From positions 62,001-126,000 of the forward strand of contig NZ_CAADFC020000012.1 in NCBI RefSeq assembly GCF_900696085.1: a stretch of 64,000 nt of DNA, in the 5' to 3' direction. The position numbers and the translations under genes are program-made. Within the stretch, counting starts at the first letter, position 1. Each line of letters begins with the position of its first letter. Shown in pieces: positions 49,819 to 58,038 of the stretch. Below the pieces are notes generated by a model. The model saw nothing but the letters and a program-made list of their open reading frames with translations. It was not told the origin of the DNA and did no database searches. Source of the stretch: Bradyrhizobium ivorense. GTDB taxonomy: Bacteria; Pseudomonadota; Alphaproteobacteria; Rhizobiales; Xanthobacteraceae.

Positions 49819-51147
49819 TTAGCGATCGCCGTCGAGGTTTTTCCCGGCATTGAGCTTCTCGAACTGCCGGAGGATCTCGTTGCCACGCTTGACCGCGTCA
49901 TCCATAGCTTGCTGCGGCTGTTTCTGGCCCGCAAAGACCGCCTCCACCTCCTGGCGCTGCGCCAGCATGGTTTGCACGAAATTTCCGAAGCGGAAGCCGC
50001 GCGAATTTTCGTTCGGAGTCCCGCGCGACAATTGTAGCACGGCGATCTCCCGGGTCGGGTGATCCTTGTAATAGCCTCGCTCGCGCGCAAGCTCGTAAGC
50101 GCGATTGGTCGCCGGAACGTAGCCGGTGGCGCCGTGCCACCACACCTGGGTTTCCGGTTGGGCGATGAAGTTGAGGAAGGCCGCCACAGCCTCGTAGCGC
50201 TCCGGCGTGTGGCCTTTCATCACCCAGATCGCGCCGCCGCCGATCGTGCTGTTGAGCGGCGGATCGATGTCGCTTTCATGCGGCAGGAACGTGGCGCTCC
50301 AGTTGATGGTGGCGTTGCGCTCGATATTGCCGTGCGAGGCCGTCGAGTTGACGAAGGTCGAGCAGCGGCCGGAAGTGAACAATTGCTCCGGGCTGAATCC
50401 CTGGCCGGCAATCTGCATGATGCCGTCATCGAGCCATTTCTTCAGCCGCGCCACCTGCGAGACCACCTTGGTCTTGTTGTAGACGAACTCGGTGCCGAGA
50501 CCGTCAAACCCGTTGGCCAGCGTGCCATAGGGTTGATTGTTGATGGCGCTGTAGTTCTCCAGCAGGCTCCAGTAAAAGTCGCCGGGCAGCACGGTACCGC
50601 ATTCGCTGATTCCCTTGGCCTTGATGGCGTAGAGCTGCTTCTCCAGTTCCTGCCAGGTGTCGGCCGGCTTGTCGAAGCCCGCTTTCTGGAAGTGATCCTT
50701 GTTGTACCAGAAGATCGGCGTCGACGAGTTGAACGGCAGCGCCGACATCCGCCCCTTGTAGCTCCAGAAGCTCGCAACAGGCTTGATGAAATCGGCGAAG
50801 TCGATCTTGTAGCCCTGCTTTTCCAGGAGATCCTGCACCGGCACCACGGCATCCGACAGCAGCATGGTCATGTAGCCGCGCTCGGCGATCTGCACCATCT
50901 CCGGCGGCCGTTTGGCGCGGTAGGCGGCGATGACGCCGTTGGTCACCTCATCGTAATTGCCCTTGGCCACGGCAACGACGGTGTACTTGTCCTGGGACTT
51001 GTTGAATTTCTCGACGACCTCATTGAGCCGATCGCCCAGCACGCCGCTCATCGCGTGCCACCATTGCACCTCGATTCGCGCGGCCTTCGCCGGGGACACC
51101 AGCGCCAAAACCGTGAACAAAGCCGCCAAGAATGCTGCTCTCTTCAT
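49819..51147 (-). CDS. ugpB: Extracellular solute-binding protein, UgpB type
   Basis: A 442-residue periplasmic binding protein of the UgpB family. A signal peptide (MKRAAFLAALFTVLALVSPAKA) leads to ARIEVQWWHAMSGVLGDRLNEVVEKFN, closely following E. coli UgpB (FWHSMEGELG...). LPFNSSTPIFWYNKDHF, ATGYVPATNRAYELARERGYYKDHP and PQQAMDDAVKRGNEILRQFEK also match UgpB positions. The ligand is likely sn-glycerol 3-phosphate, glycerophosphocholine or a related phosphodiester. It is the first gene of the operon; the shared bipartite element lies about 50 bases upstream of its start. Confidence 0.92.
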   Translation of the reverse strand: MKRAAFLAALFTVLALVSPAKAARIEVQWWHAMSGVLGDRLNEVVEKFNKSQDKYTVVAVAKGNYDEVTNGVIAAYRAKRPPEMVQIAERGYMTMLLSDAVVPVQDLLEKQGYKIDFADFIKPVASFWSYKGRMSALPFNSSTPIFWYNKDHFQKAGFDKPADTWQELEKQLYAIKAKGISECGTVLPGDFYWSLLENYSAINNQPYGTLANGFDGLGTEFVYNKTKVVSQVARLKKWLDDGIMQIAGQGFSPEQLFTSGRCSTFVNSTASHGNIERNATINWSATFLPHESDIDPPLNSTIGGGAIWVMKGHTPERYEAVAAFLNFIAQPETQVWWHGATGYVPATNRAYELARERGYYKDHPTREIAVLQLSRGTPNENSRGFRFGNFVQTMLAQRQEVEAVFAGQKQPQQAMDDAVKRGNEILRQFEKLNAGKNLDGDR

Positions 51148-51518
51148 GGAAGGTCCTCCCTGTCAAAGCCCGGTTAGCTGGCCTGCTGGCCAGTTCGAGC
51201 ATTTGTATTCTTACAATGACATATGTGTCGACGTGATGAAAGGGGGCAGATTTGTTCCAGCGCGAGGGGCTAGCCAGAACCGGCGGCGTTCCGGGATGAG
51301 TCCGGTGTCAGCCTTCAGGCAGTTCTGCCGCTCCAACGATCCGCCGGGCGCGCCAAGACGATCCGGAGCGGTCTCTTGCAAGGCGTCACGACGGCAAACG
51401 AACGAACAGGGGGAGGCGCTGTTTTCTTATCGGCGGGCATCCTAACTCGGAACGTTGTTCTCGATAGCAAACACGAGGGCTTGACCTCGATCTATTCTTC
51501 GGGCAACCGCGATCCTTG
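51148..51518. other. Promoter region of the importer operon
   Basis: About 370 bases between the importer operon and ureD. The left part holds the bipartite element and a further short inverted repeat (TTGTA-ttct-TACAA, overlapping the left half). The middle holds nothing that could be supported. The right end carries a short reading frame coupled to ureD, listed separately. No terminator hairpin for the urease operon was recognised. Confidence 0.5.
51200..51226 (+). promoter_or_regulatory. Bipartite element CATTTGTA-N11-ACATATGT, copy 2 (upstream of importer operon)
   Basis: CATTTGTA at 51200-51207 and ACATATGT at 51219-51226, exactly 11 bases apart. This matches copy 1 at all 16 fixed positions. 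It lies 53 bases upstream of the binding-protein start and is in the opposite orientation, relative to transcription, from copy 1. The ACATATGT half is self-complementary, and the left half is part of an inverted repeat, so a dimeric regulator is plausible. Confidence 0.75.
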
Positions 51519-51522
51519 TCAT
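51442..51522 (-). CDS. Possible 26-residue peptide gene coupled to ureD
   Basis: The ureD stop overlaps an ATG as ATGA, with GGAGG placed inside the last ureD codons about three bases before it. The frame encodes MTRIAVARRIDRGQALVFAI and six more residues, then stops. The coupled start is well formed for so short a frame. It may be a true micro-gene or the 5' stub of a longer gene lost downstream. No family is recognised. Confidence 0.3.
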   Translation of the reverse strand: MTRIAVARRIDRGQALVFAIENNVPS

Positions 51523-52367
51523 TTCCTCCGTCGCGCGGCTTCTACGCCCAGCGCAGCGCGGGCGGCGACTTGAAACACAGCTTCGATTCCGCGCGTCAGG
51601 ACTCCGCCGTCGGGCGCAAGCATGCGCACCACAAGCCCGGCCTGGTTCGGTGCCTCCGATACGCCCGCAAGACAGCCGCATTCGTCCGCAGCCTGGGTCA
51701 ACGACAAGATGCCGGGCAGCTTGTCTCGTGGTGCCACGAGCAAGGCGCTTGCGGCTGCCGCCATGGTCCCCAACGCGCCGTTTCGCAGTTGCCCGCCCGC
51801 GAGACGCCCGCGATCCAGCAGCAGGAGTCTGCCGTCCGGCCGCATCACCCGCTGTTGGGTGACATATTCGGCAAAGCCATGTCCCGAGCATCGCGGATCG
51901 TGCACCGCGAGGCCATCGACCAGCAGCAGCACGGCATCCTCCCCAACCACGGCGGTGGCGTCGAGCGCAAGGTTTGCGCCGGGAAACAGCACATAGGGGT
52001 CGCTTGATATGGCGCAGAACGCCCGCGGGCCCACACGGATGCGCAACTGCTGCATCGAGCGGCCCCCTCGTCCGTGATGTACGACGGTAGCGGCCTGTGT
52101 CGTGAGATGGAGCGCCGCTTCCGTGCCGACGTCGACATCCAGCGTCAAACGGTCGCCTGCATAGAGCCCGCCGGATGCCGATTGGATGTAGAGCGTCAGG
52201 ACATCGGGCCGCGCAGCGTCGAGGTAGAAGCCCCGCGTCACATGCAGCGGATAACCGACATGCTGGCGGCGCAGGATAGTCCGGCCGCCGGCCCGCTCCG
52301 CCACAACATGAGCCTCCGCAGTGCGGCCGGTATCAAACGCGGAAGAGGACAGAGGCAGAGATTGCAT
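51519..52367 (-). CDS. ureD: Urease accessory protein UreD
   Basis: A 282-residue accessory protein that, with UreF and UreG, forms the complex delivering nickel to the urease active site. Family features are LRRQHVGYPLHVTRGFYLD, LYIQSASGGLYAGDRLTLDVDVG, LTTQAATVVHHG and SDPYVLFPGANL. The start was set at MQSLPLSSS because GGAGG lies seven bases upstream; it overlaps the end of ureG by 35 bases. A start 12 codons earlier exists but is less well placed. It is the last recognised gene of the urease operon. Confidence 0.9.
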   Translation of the reverse strand: MQSLPLSSSAFDTGRTAEAHVVAERAGGRTILRRQHVGYPLHVTRGFYLDAARPDVLTLYIQSASGGLYAGDRLTLDVDVGTEAALHLTTQAATVVHHGRGGRSMQQLRIRVGPRAFCAISSDPYVLFPGANLALDATAVVGEDAVLLLVDGLAVHDPRCSGHGFAEYVTQQRVMRPDGRLLLLDRGRLAGGQLRNGALGTMAAAASALLVAPRDKLPGILSLTQAADECGCLAGVSEAPNQAGLVVRMLAPDGGVLTRGIEAVFQVAARAALGVEAARRRK

Positions 52368-52986
52368 CCGCGACCTCCTCGATTCCAAACCCGCCACGCA
52401 CATTAGTCGGAATCACGGCGCGACCGCTGCGTACCGCTCTTGCCTCTTCCAGCATACGATCAATATTGACGCCGACATACGGCGCCAGATCGACCTTGTT
52501 GACGACAAGAAGGTCGCAGCGCAACAGGCCAGGCCCCTTCTTCCGCGGGATGTCGTCTCCTCCGGCCACGTCGATGACGAAGATCCACCAGTCGACCAGA
52601 TCGAGCGAGAAGGTCGAGGCAAGATTATCGCCGCCCGATTCGAACAAGATCAGCTCAATACCCGGGAAGCGGGCTTCAAGATCGTCGCCGGCAGCGATAT
52701 TCAGGGTCGGATCTTCACGAATCACGGTGTGCGGGCAGGCACCGGCCTCGACCGCGGTCACGCGCGCGGGATCGATCAATCCGGAGCGCCGCAGCCGCTC
52801 GGCATCCTCCTTGGTGACGAGATCGTTGGTGACGACGGCGAAATCGATGCCGCGCTGTTGCAGCACGGGGATCAACGCCTCGATCAGCGCGGTCTTGCCG
52901 GAGCCGACCGGGCCACCGATGCCGACGCGCGCAGCACCCGGGCCGGAACGGCCTGCCTGTAAATTGAAGGCGGTCTGAACACGCAT
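52333..52986 (-). CDS. ureG: Urease accessory GTPase UreG
   Basis: A 217-residue GTPase that drives nickel insertion into urease. The P-loop is GIGGPVGSGKTALIEAL (residues ~26-42). The metal-binding and invariant region EAGACPHTVIREDP carries the Cys-Pro-His motif. ELILFESGGDNLASTFS, the FIVDV-like WIFVIDVAGGDDIPRKKGPG and VNKVDLAPYVG are further UreG motifs. It lies four bases after ureC. There is no N-terminal His-rich tail; nickel storage is likely in UreE. Confidence 0.95.
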   Translation of the reverse strand: MRVQTAFNLQAGRSGPGAARVGIGGPVGSGKTALIEALIPVLQQRGIDFAVVTNDLVTKEDAERLRRSGLIDPARVTAVEAGACPHTVIREDPTLNIAAGDDLEARFPGIELILFESGGDNLASTFSLDLVDWWIFVIDVAGGDDIPRKKGPGLLRCDLLVVNKVDLAPYVGVNIDRMLEEARAVRSGRAVIPTNVRGGFGIEEVADAISASVLFRV

Positions 52987-52990
52987 GACC

Positions 52991-54700
52991 TCACCTCAAC
53001 ATGTAGCGTCGCGCCAAGGGCAACTCGCGCGCCGGTTCACACGTCGCTAGCACGCCATCGACGAAGACCTCGAAGGTTTCAGGATCGACAGACACGTTGG
53101 GACAGGCGTCATTCCAGAGCATGTCGCGCTTGCTGAGCTTGCGCGTGTTGCCGACCGGCAGCAGCTGCTTCGAAAGTCCAAGTGCTCCTCCGAGATCGCG
53201 CTCAAGCGCCAGCGGGTGCACGAAGCAGGCGGACAGGGCGGCCGGCGCACGACCGAATGCGCCCCATTGCGGCCGCATCAGCATGGGCTCGCAGGTCATC
53301 AGCGACGCCGCGCTGTCGCCCATGGCGCCCCATGCGATGAACCCGCCCTTGATGACAAGCTCCGGCTTAATGCCGAAGAATGCAGGACGCCACACCACAA
53401 TGTCGGCGAGCTTGCCGGCCTCCAGCGAGCCCACGTGGTCGGAAATGCCGAAGGTCCTTGCAGCATTGATGGTGTATTTGGCGATATAGCGGCGGATCCG
53501 GGCATTGTCGCCAAAGCCCAGCCGTTCCTCGGGCAACGGGCCCCGCTGATCCTTCATCTTGGAAGCAAGCTGCCATGTCCGGCAGATCACCTCGTGGATA
53601 CGGCCCATGCCCTGGCTGTCAGAACCCAGCATCGAGATCGCACCGATGTCATGCAACACGTCTTCGGCAGCAATGGTCTGCGCCCTGATCCTGCTCTCGG
53701 CGAAGGCGACATCCTCGGGAATGGACGGATTGAGGTGATGACAGACCATGGTCATGTCGAGATGTTCGTCGAACGTGTTGACCGTGTAGGGGTTGGTCGG
53801 ATTGGTGGACGACGGCAGACAGTGCATCTCCCCGGCGACGCGAATAATATCGGGTGCGTGGCCACCGCCCGCACCTTCCGTGTGATACATGTGAATGGTG
53901 CGGCCGCCGATCGCTTCGAGCGTGTTCTCGACAAAGCCGGATTCATTAAGCGTATCGGTGTGGATCTGCACCTGAAAGTCGTAATCGTCGGCGACGCGCA
54001 GACACGTATCGATCGCCGCCGGCATCGAACCCCAGTCCTCATGCAGCTTGAGACCCATGACGCCGGTCTCGAGCTGCTCCACCATCGGCGGCGCACGATG
54101 CGAATTGCCGCGGCCGAGAAAGCCGAAATTCATCGGCCAGGCTTCGGCTGCCTGCAGCATCTTCCCGGTGTTGAACGGACCCGAGGAGTCGATGCCGACG
54201 GTAATGGGGCCAAGTGATCCCCCGATCATCGTCGTGATGCCGCTGGCAAGCGCGTGCTCGACGAGGCCGGCGCTGTCGAAATGGACGTGAACGTCGATTG
54301 CACCGGGAGTCGCGATCAGCCCCTCGCAATCGCGGACGGTCGTGCCGGTCGAGACGATCAGATACGGATCGACGCCGTCCATGATGGCCGGATTGCCAGC
54401 CTTGCCGATACCCACGATTCGTCCGTTGCGGATACCGAGGTCTCCCTTCACGATGCCGATGACGGGATCGATGACGGTGACGTTGCACAGCAGGAAATCG
54501 AGCGCCCCCTCGGCGCTGGTGATGCCGGCCATGCCGATCCCGTCGCGCAGCGTCTTGCCGCCGCCATGCAGGCATTCGTCGCCATAGACGGCATGATCCT
54601 TCTCGACCACGGCGAAAAGTGAGGTATCGCCGAGACGCACGGAATCGCCGGTAGTCGGTCCATAGAGGGCGGCGTAGTCCCGCCGGTCGATCCTGGTCAC
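52991..54700 (-). CDS. ureC: Urease alpha subunit, divergent
   Basis: A 569-residue catalytic subunit that hydrolyses urea to ammonia and carbamate at a dinickel centre. The ligands are all present, one residue off Klebsiella numbering in most cases: the His pair in DVHVHF (138, 140), carbamylated Lys218 in LKLHEDWG, His247 in QIHTDTLNES, His273 in YHTEGAGGGHAPD, Cys320-His321 in MVCHH, and Asp361 in GSDSQGMG. Several otherwise fixed segments differ: after the HxH pair it has FDSAGLVEHA where most ureases have a FICPQQ-type sequence, and the ATTCTPGPWH-type loop reads IDSSGPFNTG. It is likely active, but belongs to a less common urease lineage. Confidence 0.93.
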   Translation of the reverse strand: MTRIDRRDYAALYGPTTGDSVRLGDTSLFAVVEKDHAVYGDECLHGGGKTLRDGIGMAGITSAEGALDFLLCNVTVIDPVIGIVKGDLGIRNGRIVGIGKAGNPAIMDGVDPYLIVSTGTTVRDCEGLIATPGAIDVHVHFDSAGLVEHALASGITTMIGGSLGPITVGIDSSGPFNTGKMLQAAEAWPMNFGFLGRGNSHRAPPMVEQLETGVMGLKLHEDWGSMPAAIDTCLRVADDYDFQVQIHTDTLNESGFVENTLEAIGGRTIHMYHTEGAGGGHAPDIIRVAGEMHCLPSSTNPTNPYTVNTFDEHLDMTMVCHHLNPSIPEDVAFAESRIRAQTIAAEDVLHDIGAISMLGSDSQGMGRIHEVICRTWQLASKMKDQRGPLPEERLGFGDNARIRRYIAKYTINAARTFGISDHVGSLEAGKLADIVVWRPAFFGIKPELVIKGGFIAWGAMGDSAASLMTCEPMLMRPQWGAFGRAPAALSACFVHPLALERDLGGALGLSKQLLPVGNTRKLSKRDMLWNDACPNVSVDPETFEVFVDGVLATCEPARELPLARRYMLR

Positions 54701-54732
54701 GTGAGTCCCCTCAATTTATTGGTGTTTGCCAA

Positions 54733-55428
54733 CTACGCCCCACGAAAATCGCGCGACCTGGCGCGCGCCAAAGCTGCATCGCGCACAGCCGGATCTCCGC
54801 CCTGGCCGTTGGTCAAGTTGTTAAGACCGGTGAGTTCCTTCTGCCCACCAAATTCCACCAGCGAGATTTCCTTGGATCCGCCGGGCTCGAACCGCACCGC
54901 CGTCCCGGCCGGAATGTCGAGGCGCATGTTGAACGCGGCGGAGCGGTCGAATTCGAGCGCCTTGTTGACCTCGAAGAAATGGAAATGCGAGCCGATCTGG
55001 ATCGGCCGATCGCCGGTATTGACCGCGGTCAACGTGACCTTGCGCCGGCCGGCATTGAGCTCGATCGAGCCGTCCAGTGCCTGCACCTTGCCGGGATGCT
55101 CGGGATCGGCTTCAGCACCCGGCGCAGGACGAATCGGCTCGTGGACGGTCACAAGCTTGGTTCCGTCCGGAAAGACGCACTCGACCTGAATGATGTCCAT
55201 CATCGAGGCGATGCCAGGCAGCACGTCTGCCGTGGTCAGAATCGTCGAGCCGAACCCGATCAAATCGGCCACCGAGCGGCCATCCCGCGCGCCTTCGAGT
55301 ATCTCGTCGGTGATGATAGCTACCGCCTCCGGATAGTTGAGCTTCAGGCCACGCTCGCGGCGGCGCCGCGCCAGCCCGGCGGCGCTGAAGATCGTCAGTC
55401 GTTCAAGCTCGGTTGGGGTCAATAACAT
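54733..55428 (-). CDS. ureAB: Fused urease gamma-beta subunit
   Basis: A 231-residue fusion of the gamma subunit (residues ~1-100: LTPTELERLTIFSAAGLARRRRERGLKLNYPEAVAIITDEILEGARDG) and the beta subunit (residues ~115-225: GSIELNAGRRKVTLTAVNTGDRPIQIGSHFHFFEVNKAL). Most bacteria have two separate genes; a fused form is known from Helicobacter UreA and some others. The join (PIRPAPGAEADPEHPGKVQAL) is a short charged linker. It lies between ureF and ureC and makes the non-catalytic scaffold of the enzyme. Confidence 0.95.
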   Translation of the reverse strand: MLLTPTELERLTIFSAAGLARRRRERGLKLNYPEAVAIITDEILEGARDGRSVADLIGFGSTILTTADVLPGIASMMDIIQVECVFPDGTKLVTVHEPIRPAPGAEADPEHPGKVQALDGSIELNAGRRKVTLTAVNTGDRPIQIGSHFHFFEVNKALEFDRSAAFNMRLDIPAGTAVRFEPGGSKEISLVEFGGQKELTGLNNLTNGQGGDPAVRDAALARARSRDFRGA

Positions 55429-55439
55429 GCCGCATCACC

Positions 55440-56111
55440 TCAATTGGCAAACAGTCTGAGATCGGCCTGCTCGTGCCGCGCGGACGCGACGTCGAGGAAC
55501 GGGAGAAAGCTTTCCATCTCGACATCGATCGCCACCGGCTGCACCACGAACTGCTGGATCAGCGGCAGGCAATCTCGCAGGATCGTCTGCCCTTGCAGCA
55601 CGCCGATTGCGCCGAGACGTATGGCGGCGGTGATGAGGCCGGAGACCGCCGCGTAGCCGCTGGTCAGCTGGACGAGTTCCTCGTCGAGCCCGACCGTAGA
55701 CCAGACCGCTCCCTGCATGACGGCGATGTGACCGAGACATTCGCCGCGACGCACGGCGTCTCGCAGACTAACCGCAGACTCATTGCCGAGCCGCGCGTGC
55801 GTGGCGAGAAACGAGGCGCCGTTGCGCCGCGACCCCCGACGCAAGGCACTGAACAGCGTCGACGCCTCGACCTCGCGATCTATGCCGGCGATTGTCGCAA
55901 CGTCCGCGCCGGCCCGAAACGCGCGCACGAGCGCGATACGGTCAAACGTCGCCCAACGATGCCGGATGATTGCGTGCATCAGCTGCGCAAACTCTGCCTG
56001 CTGCATTCCCTCCCGCAGCGCGATCGCGCCCTCCAGTCCGTAGGAGAATGCGAACGATCCGCTGGGAAAGGCTCCGTCAGCCTGCCACATTGCGCGAAGC
56101 GTCGACAGCAT
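55440..56111 (-). CDS. ureF: Urease accessory protein UreF
   Basis: A 223-residue all-helical accessory protein that stimulates the UreG GTPase in the UreDFG complex. Typical features are FPSGSFAFSYGLEGAIALREG, a central helical part with LRRGSRRNGASFLATHARLG, and YAAVSGLITAAIRLGAIGVLQGQTILRDCLP. It lies two bases after ureE and 11 bases before ureAB, so it is in the operon. Confidence 0.91.
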   Translation of the reverse strand: MLSTLRAMWQADGAFPSGSFAFSYGLEGAIALREGMQQAEFAQLMHAIIRHRWATFDRIALVRAFRAGADVATIAGIDREVEASTLFSALRRGSRRNGASFLATHARLGNESAVSLRDAVRRGECLGHIAVMQGAVWSTVGLDEELVQLTSGYAAVSGLITAAIRLGAIGVLQGQTILRDCLPLIQQFVVQPVAIDVEMESFLPFLDVASARHEQADLRLFAN

Positions 56112-56113
56112 GG

Positions 56114-56638
56114 CTAGTGGCCGTGACCAGGAGGGCGGGAGTGGGGGTGCCCGTGCTCCGCGAAAGGCGCAGCTTCATGATCGACGGCTTGCTCGATCAC
56201 GCCGGCCCCGACGCGGCCGGACTCGATGAGGCCCTCGAGCCTGGCAAGGTAGTCTTCCGGACGTCCTTCGAGGGCCACCAGCAGAACCCCTCCCTCGAAG
56301 CGAACGCGCCAGTGGAGATTGCCCGCCTGGTAGCCGAGCTCAATCGCGTCGCTCAACGAGCGCGGCTCCAGCCGCAGCCAGCGCTCCGTGGCCGCCCGCA
56401 CCACGATCGCCCGCTCTTTCTCCAGCAGAAGAACCGCGCCATCGAACAGTTTTTGATGCCGGGGCAGCGCGATCGCGAGTTCTTCGCCGCCGCTCGTGGT
56501 GATCAGCAGCCGACGTCGTGCCAAATCGACTACCGGGATGGTCACGATGTCGACCGCCCCCCGATGCTCGAGCCTGTGCAGTTGCTCGGAGAGTTCGGGC
56601 TCCACCCGGCTTCCCAATACGCACTCGATACGCAGCAT
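56114..56638 (-). CDS. ureE: Urease accessory protein UreE, nickel-binding
   Basis: A 174-residue metallochaperone, the first gene of the operon. The N-terminal domain is MLRIECVLGSRVEPELSEQLHRL, and the C-terminal domain contains LGYQAGNLHWRVRFEGGVLLVALEGRPEDYLARL, in which His is the conserved metal residue of the family. The last ~20 residues are histidine-rich (HEAAPFAEHGHPHSRPPGHGH), giving extra nickel sites. The start was placed at MLRIECV; an earlier start adds ~42 residues without family sequence. GGAG lies about ten bases before it. Confidence 0.9.
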   Translation of the reverse strand: MLRIECVLGSRVEPELSEQLHRLEHRGAVDIVTIPVVDLARRRLLITTSGGEELAIALPRHQKLFDGAVLLLEKERAIVVRAATERWLRLEPRSLSDAIELGYQAGNLHWRVRFEGGVLLVALEGRPEDYLARLEGLIESGRVGAGVIEQAVDHEAAPFAEHGHPHSRPPGHGH

Positions 56639-56993
56639 CAACGTTATTCTCCGAAGATTGCCCACTTGTCGCTTCGCCATGATGGAGAGCGGTGAGTCTG
56701 ATCGGATGCAGGGAAAGAGCATCGAACGCCTCTCCTTGTGCCAAGATCGTGCCAACGCACGCATCGCCGTTCAAGCCAACGCGCCAGCTACCCGAATTGT
56801 CATCCGAGACAGCCGTATTCAAGGCGCCGCGCCCGGTCCTTCAGCAGTAACGTTCAAAAGTCCAATCGCTACGGATGGTCGTTGCGGCTCCGCGATTGCA
56901 CAATGGAGCGGCAGCTCTGCCAGATATTTCGGCGGCAACATGGGCGCGAACCGTAGCAAATGCGATCTCGGGCTCAGAATGAACTCCACGCCA
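56639..56993. other. Region upstream of the urease operon
   Basis: About 355 bases between ureE and the end of the GlxA-type regulator gene. It should contain the urease promoter. No repeat of the families seen elsewhere, and no clear NtrC- or NikR-type site, was recognised. A 186-codon plus-strand opening across it is antisense-like and has no support. Confidence 0.45.
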
Positions 56994-57977
56994 TCATTCG
57001 ACGAGACGCTCCTGGCGCGGAGAAAGTCCAAATTGTCCCCGGTACGCCCGTGAAAAATTTGCCGGCGTTCCGTAGCCCGTAGCCGCCGCGATTTCACCGA
57101 TCGGCATCGACGTCTGTCTCAGCAGCAGCCGGGCGCGCTCAAGTCGCATTTGCGCATAGCGCCGCGTGATCGTCGTGCGCAGATATTTGGCGAACAGCCG
57201 CTCGAGCTGCCGCACCGAAACTCCGGCGTGCCGCGCCAGCCGACGAGGGGTCAGCGGGGCCTCGACGTTTCCCTCCATCCGGGACAGCGCGACGACCAGC
57301 TTTGGATGATGGACGCCGAAGCGCTCGGTGGGGGAAAGACGTTGCGCCACTTCGCCGCGGCGGACTTCGGTCTGCAGGAACCAGTCGCTGACAGCGGCCG
57401 CCACTCGCGCGCCGTGATCGATACGGATCAGCGCGTGCATCATGTCCAATGCCGCGATACCGCCCGCGCAGGTAAACCGGTCGCGATCGATCTCGAACAA
57501 CGCCTGGCTGAGATGCAGGAAGGGGAATGTTTCGGTGAATGCCGGGATGTGCTCCCAGTGAAGCGTACATCGGTAGCCGTCCAGCACGCCTGCTCGGGCA
57601 AGCAGGAAGGGACCAGCCGACACTCCCCCCAACCGCACACCATGCCGGACAACCTTGCGCAGGAACGCCATCGTGCCCGGATGACGGAAACTTTGCGGAT
57701 TTCCGCCGGCGCATACGATGATCGTATCCATCCGCCCGATGTCGGCGATACTCGCGTCCGCCTGAATCCGCACGCCATTGGAAGCGACGATCTCTTGTCC
57801 CTCAATCGAAATGTGGCGCCAACGATACAGGACCCGTCCGGTCAGAACGTTGGCCGCACGAAGCGGTTCGATCGCGGACGCGTAGGACATCAGCGGAAAG
57901 CCCGGGATGAGCAGGAAGCCGACCCGGCTCATCCGAGGTGTGTCGCCTTGAGATAAGTTTACGTCGTTTTTTGCCAT
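56994..57977 (-). CDS. GlxA-type AraC family transcriptional regulator
   Basis: A 327-residue regulator. Residues ~15-190 form a DJ-1/PfpI-like domain (VGFLLIPGFPLMSYASAIEPLRAANVL, VCAGGNP, GGVSAGPFLLARAGVLDGYRCTLHWEH), and residues ~230-325 an AraC DNA-binding domain (LARHAGVSVRQLERLFAKYLRTTITRRYAQMRLERARLLLRQTSMPIGEIAAATGYGTPANFSRAYRGQFG). GbdR-like members control glycine betaine, dimethylglycine and sarcosine catabolism. It is divergent from soxB, so control of the sox genes is the natural inference. An ATG 15 codons in (MSRVGFLL) is also possible. Confidence 0.9.
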   Translation of the reverse strand: MAKNDVNLSQGDTPRMSRVGFLLIPGFPLMSYASAIEPLRAANVLTGRVLYRWRHISIEGQEIVASNGVRIQADASIADIGRMDTIIVCAGGNPQSFRHPGTMAFLRKVVRHGVRLGGVSAGPFLLARAGVLDGYRCTLHWEHIPAFTETFPFLHLSQALFEIDRDRFTCAGGIAALDMMHALIRIDHGARVAAAVSDWFLQTEVRRGEVAQRLSPTERFGVHHPKLVVALSRMEGNVEAPLTPRRLARHAGVSVRQLERLFAKYLRTTITRRYAQMRLERARLLLRQTSMPIGEIAAATGYGTPANFSRAYRGQFGLSPRQERLVE

Positions 57978-57985
57978 GCTGGTCC

Positions 57986-57999
57986 GTACTTATCAGTAC
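57986..57999. promoter_or_regulatory. Inverted repeat in the glxA-soxB intergenic region
   Basis: GTACT-TATC-AGTAC, two perfect 5-base arms, between the divergent regulator and soxB starts. AraC-type regulators often bind direct repeats, so this could instead belong to a promoter. It is a weak candidate operator. Confidence 0.35.
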
Positions 58000-58038
58000 A
58001 TGCTCCGGCTCACAAGCTGGTCTCCGGTTTTGCGGCTC

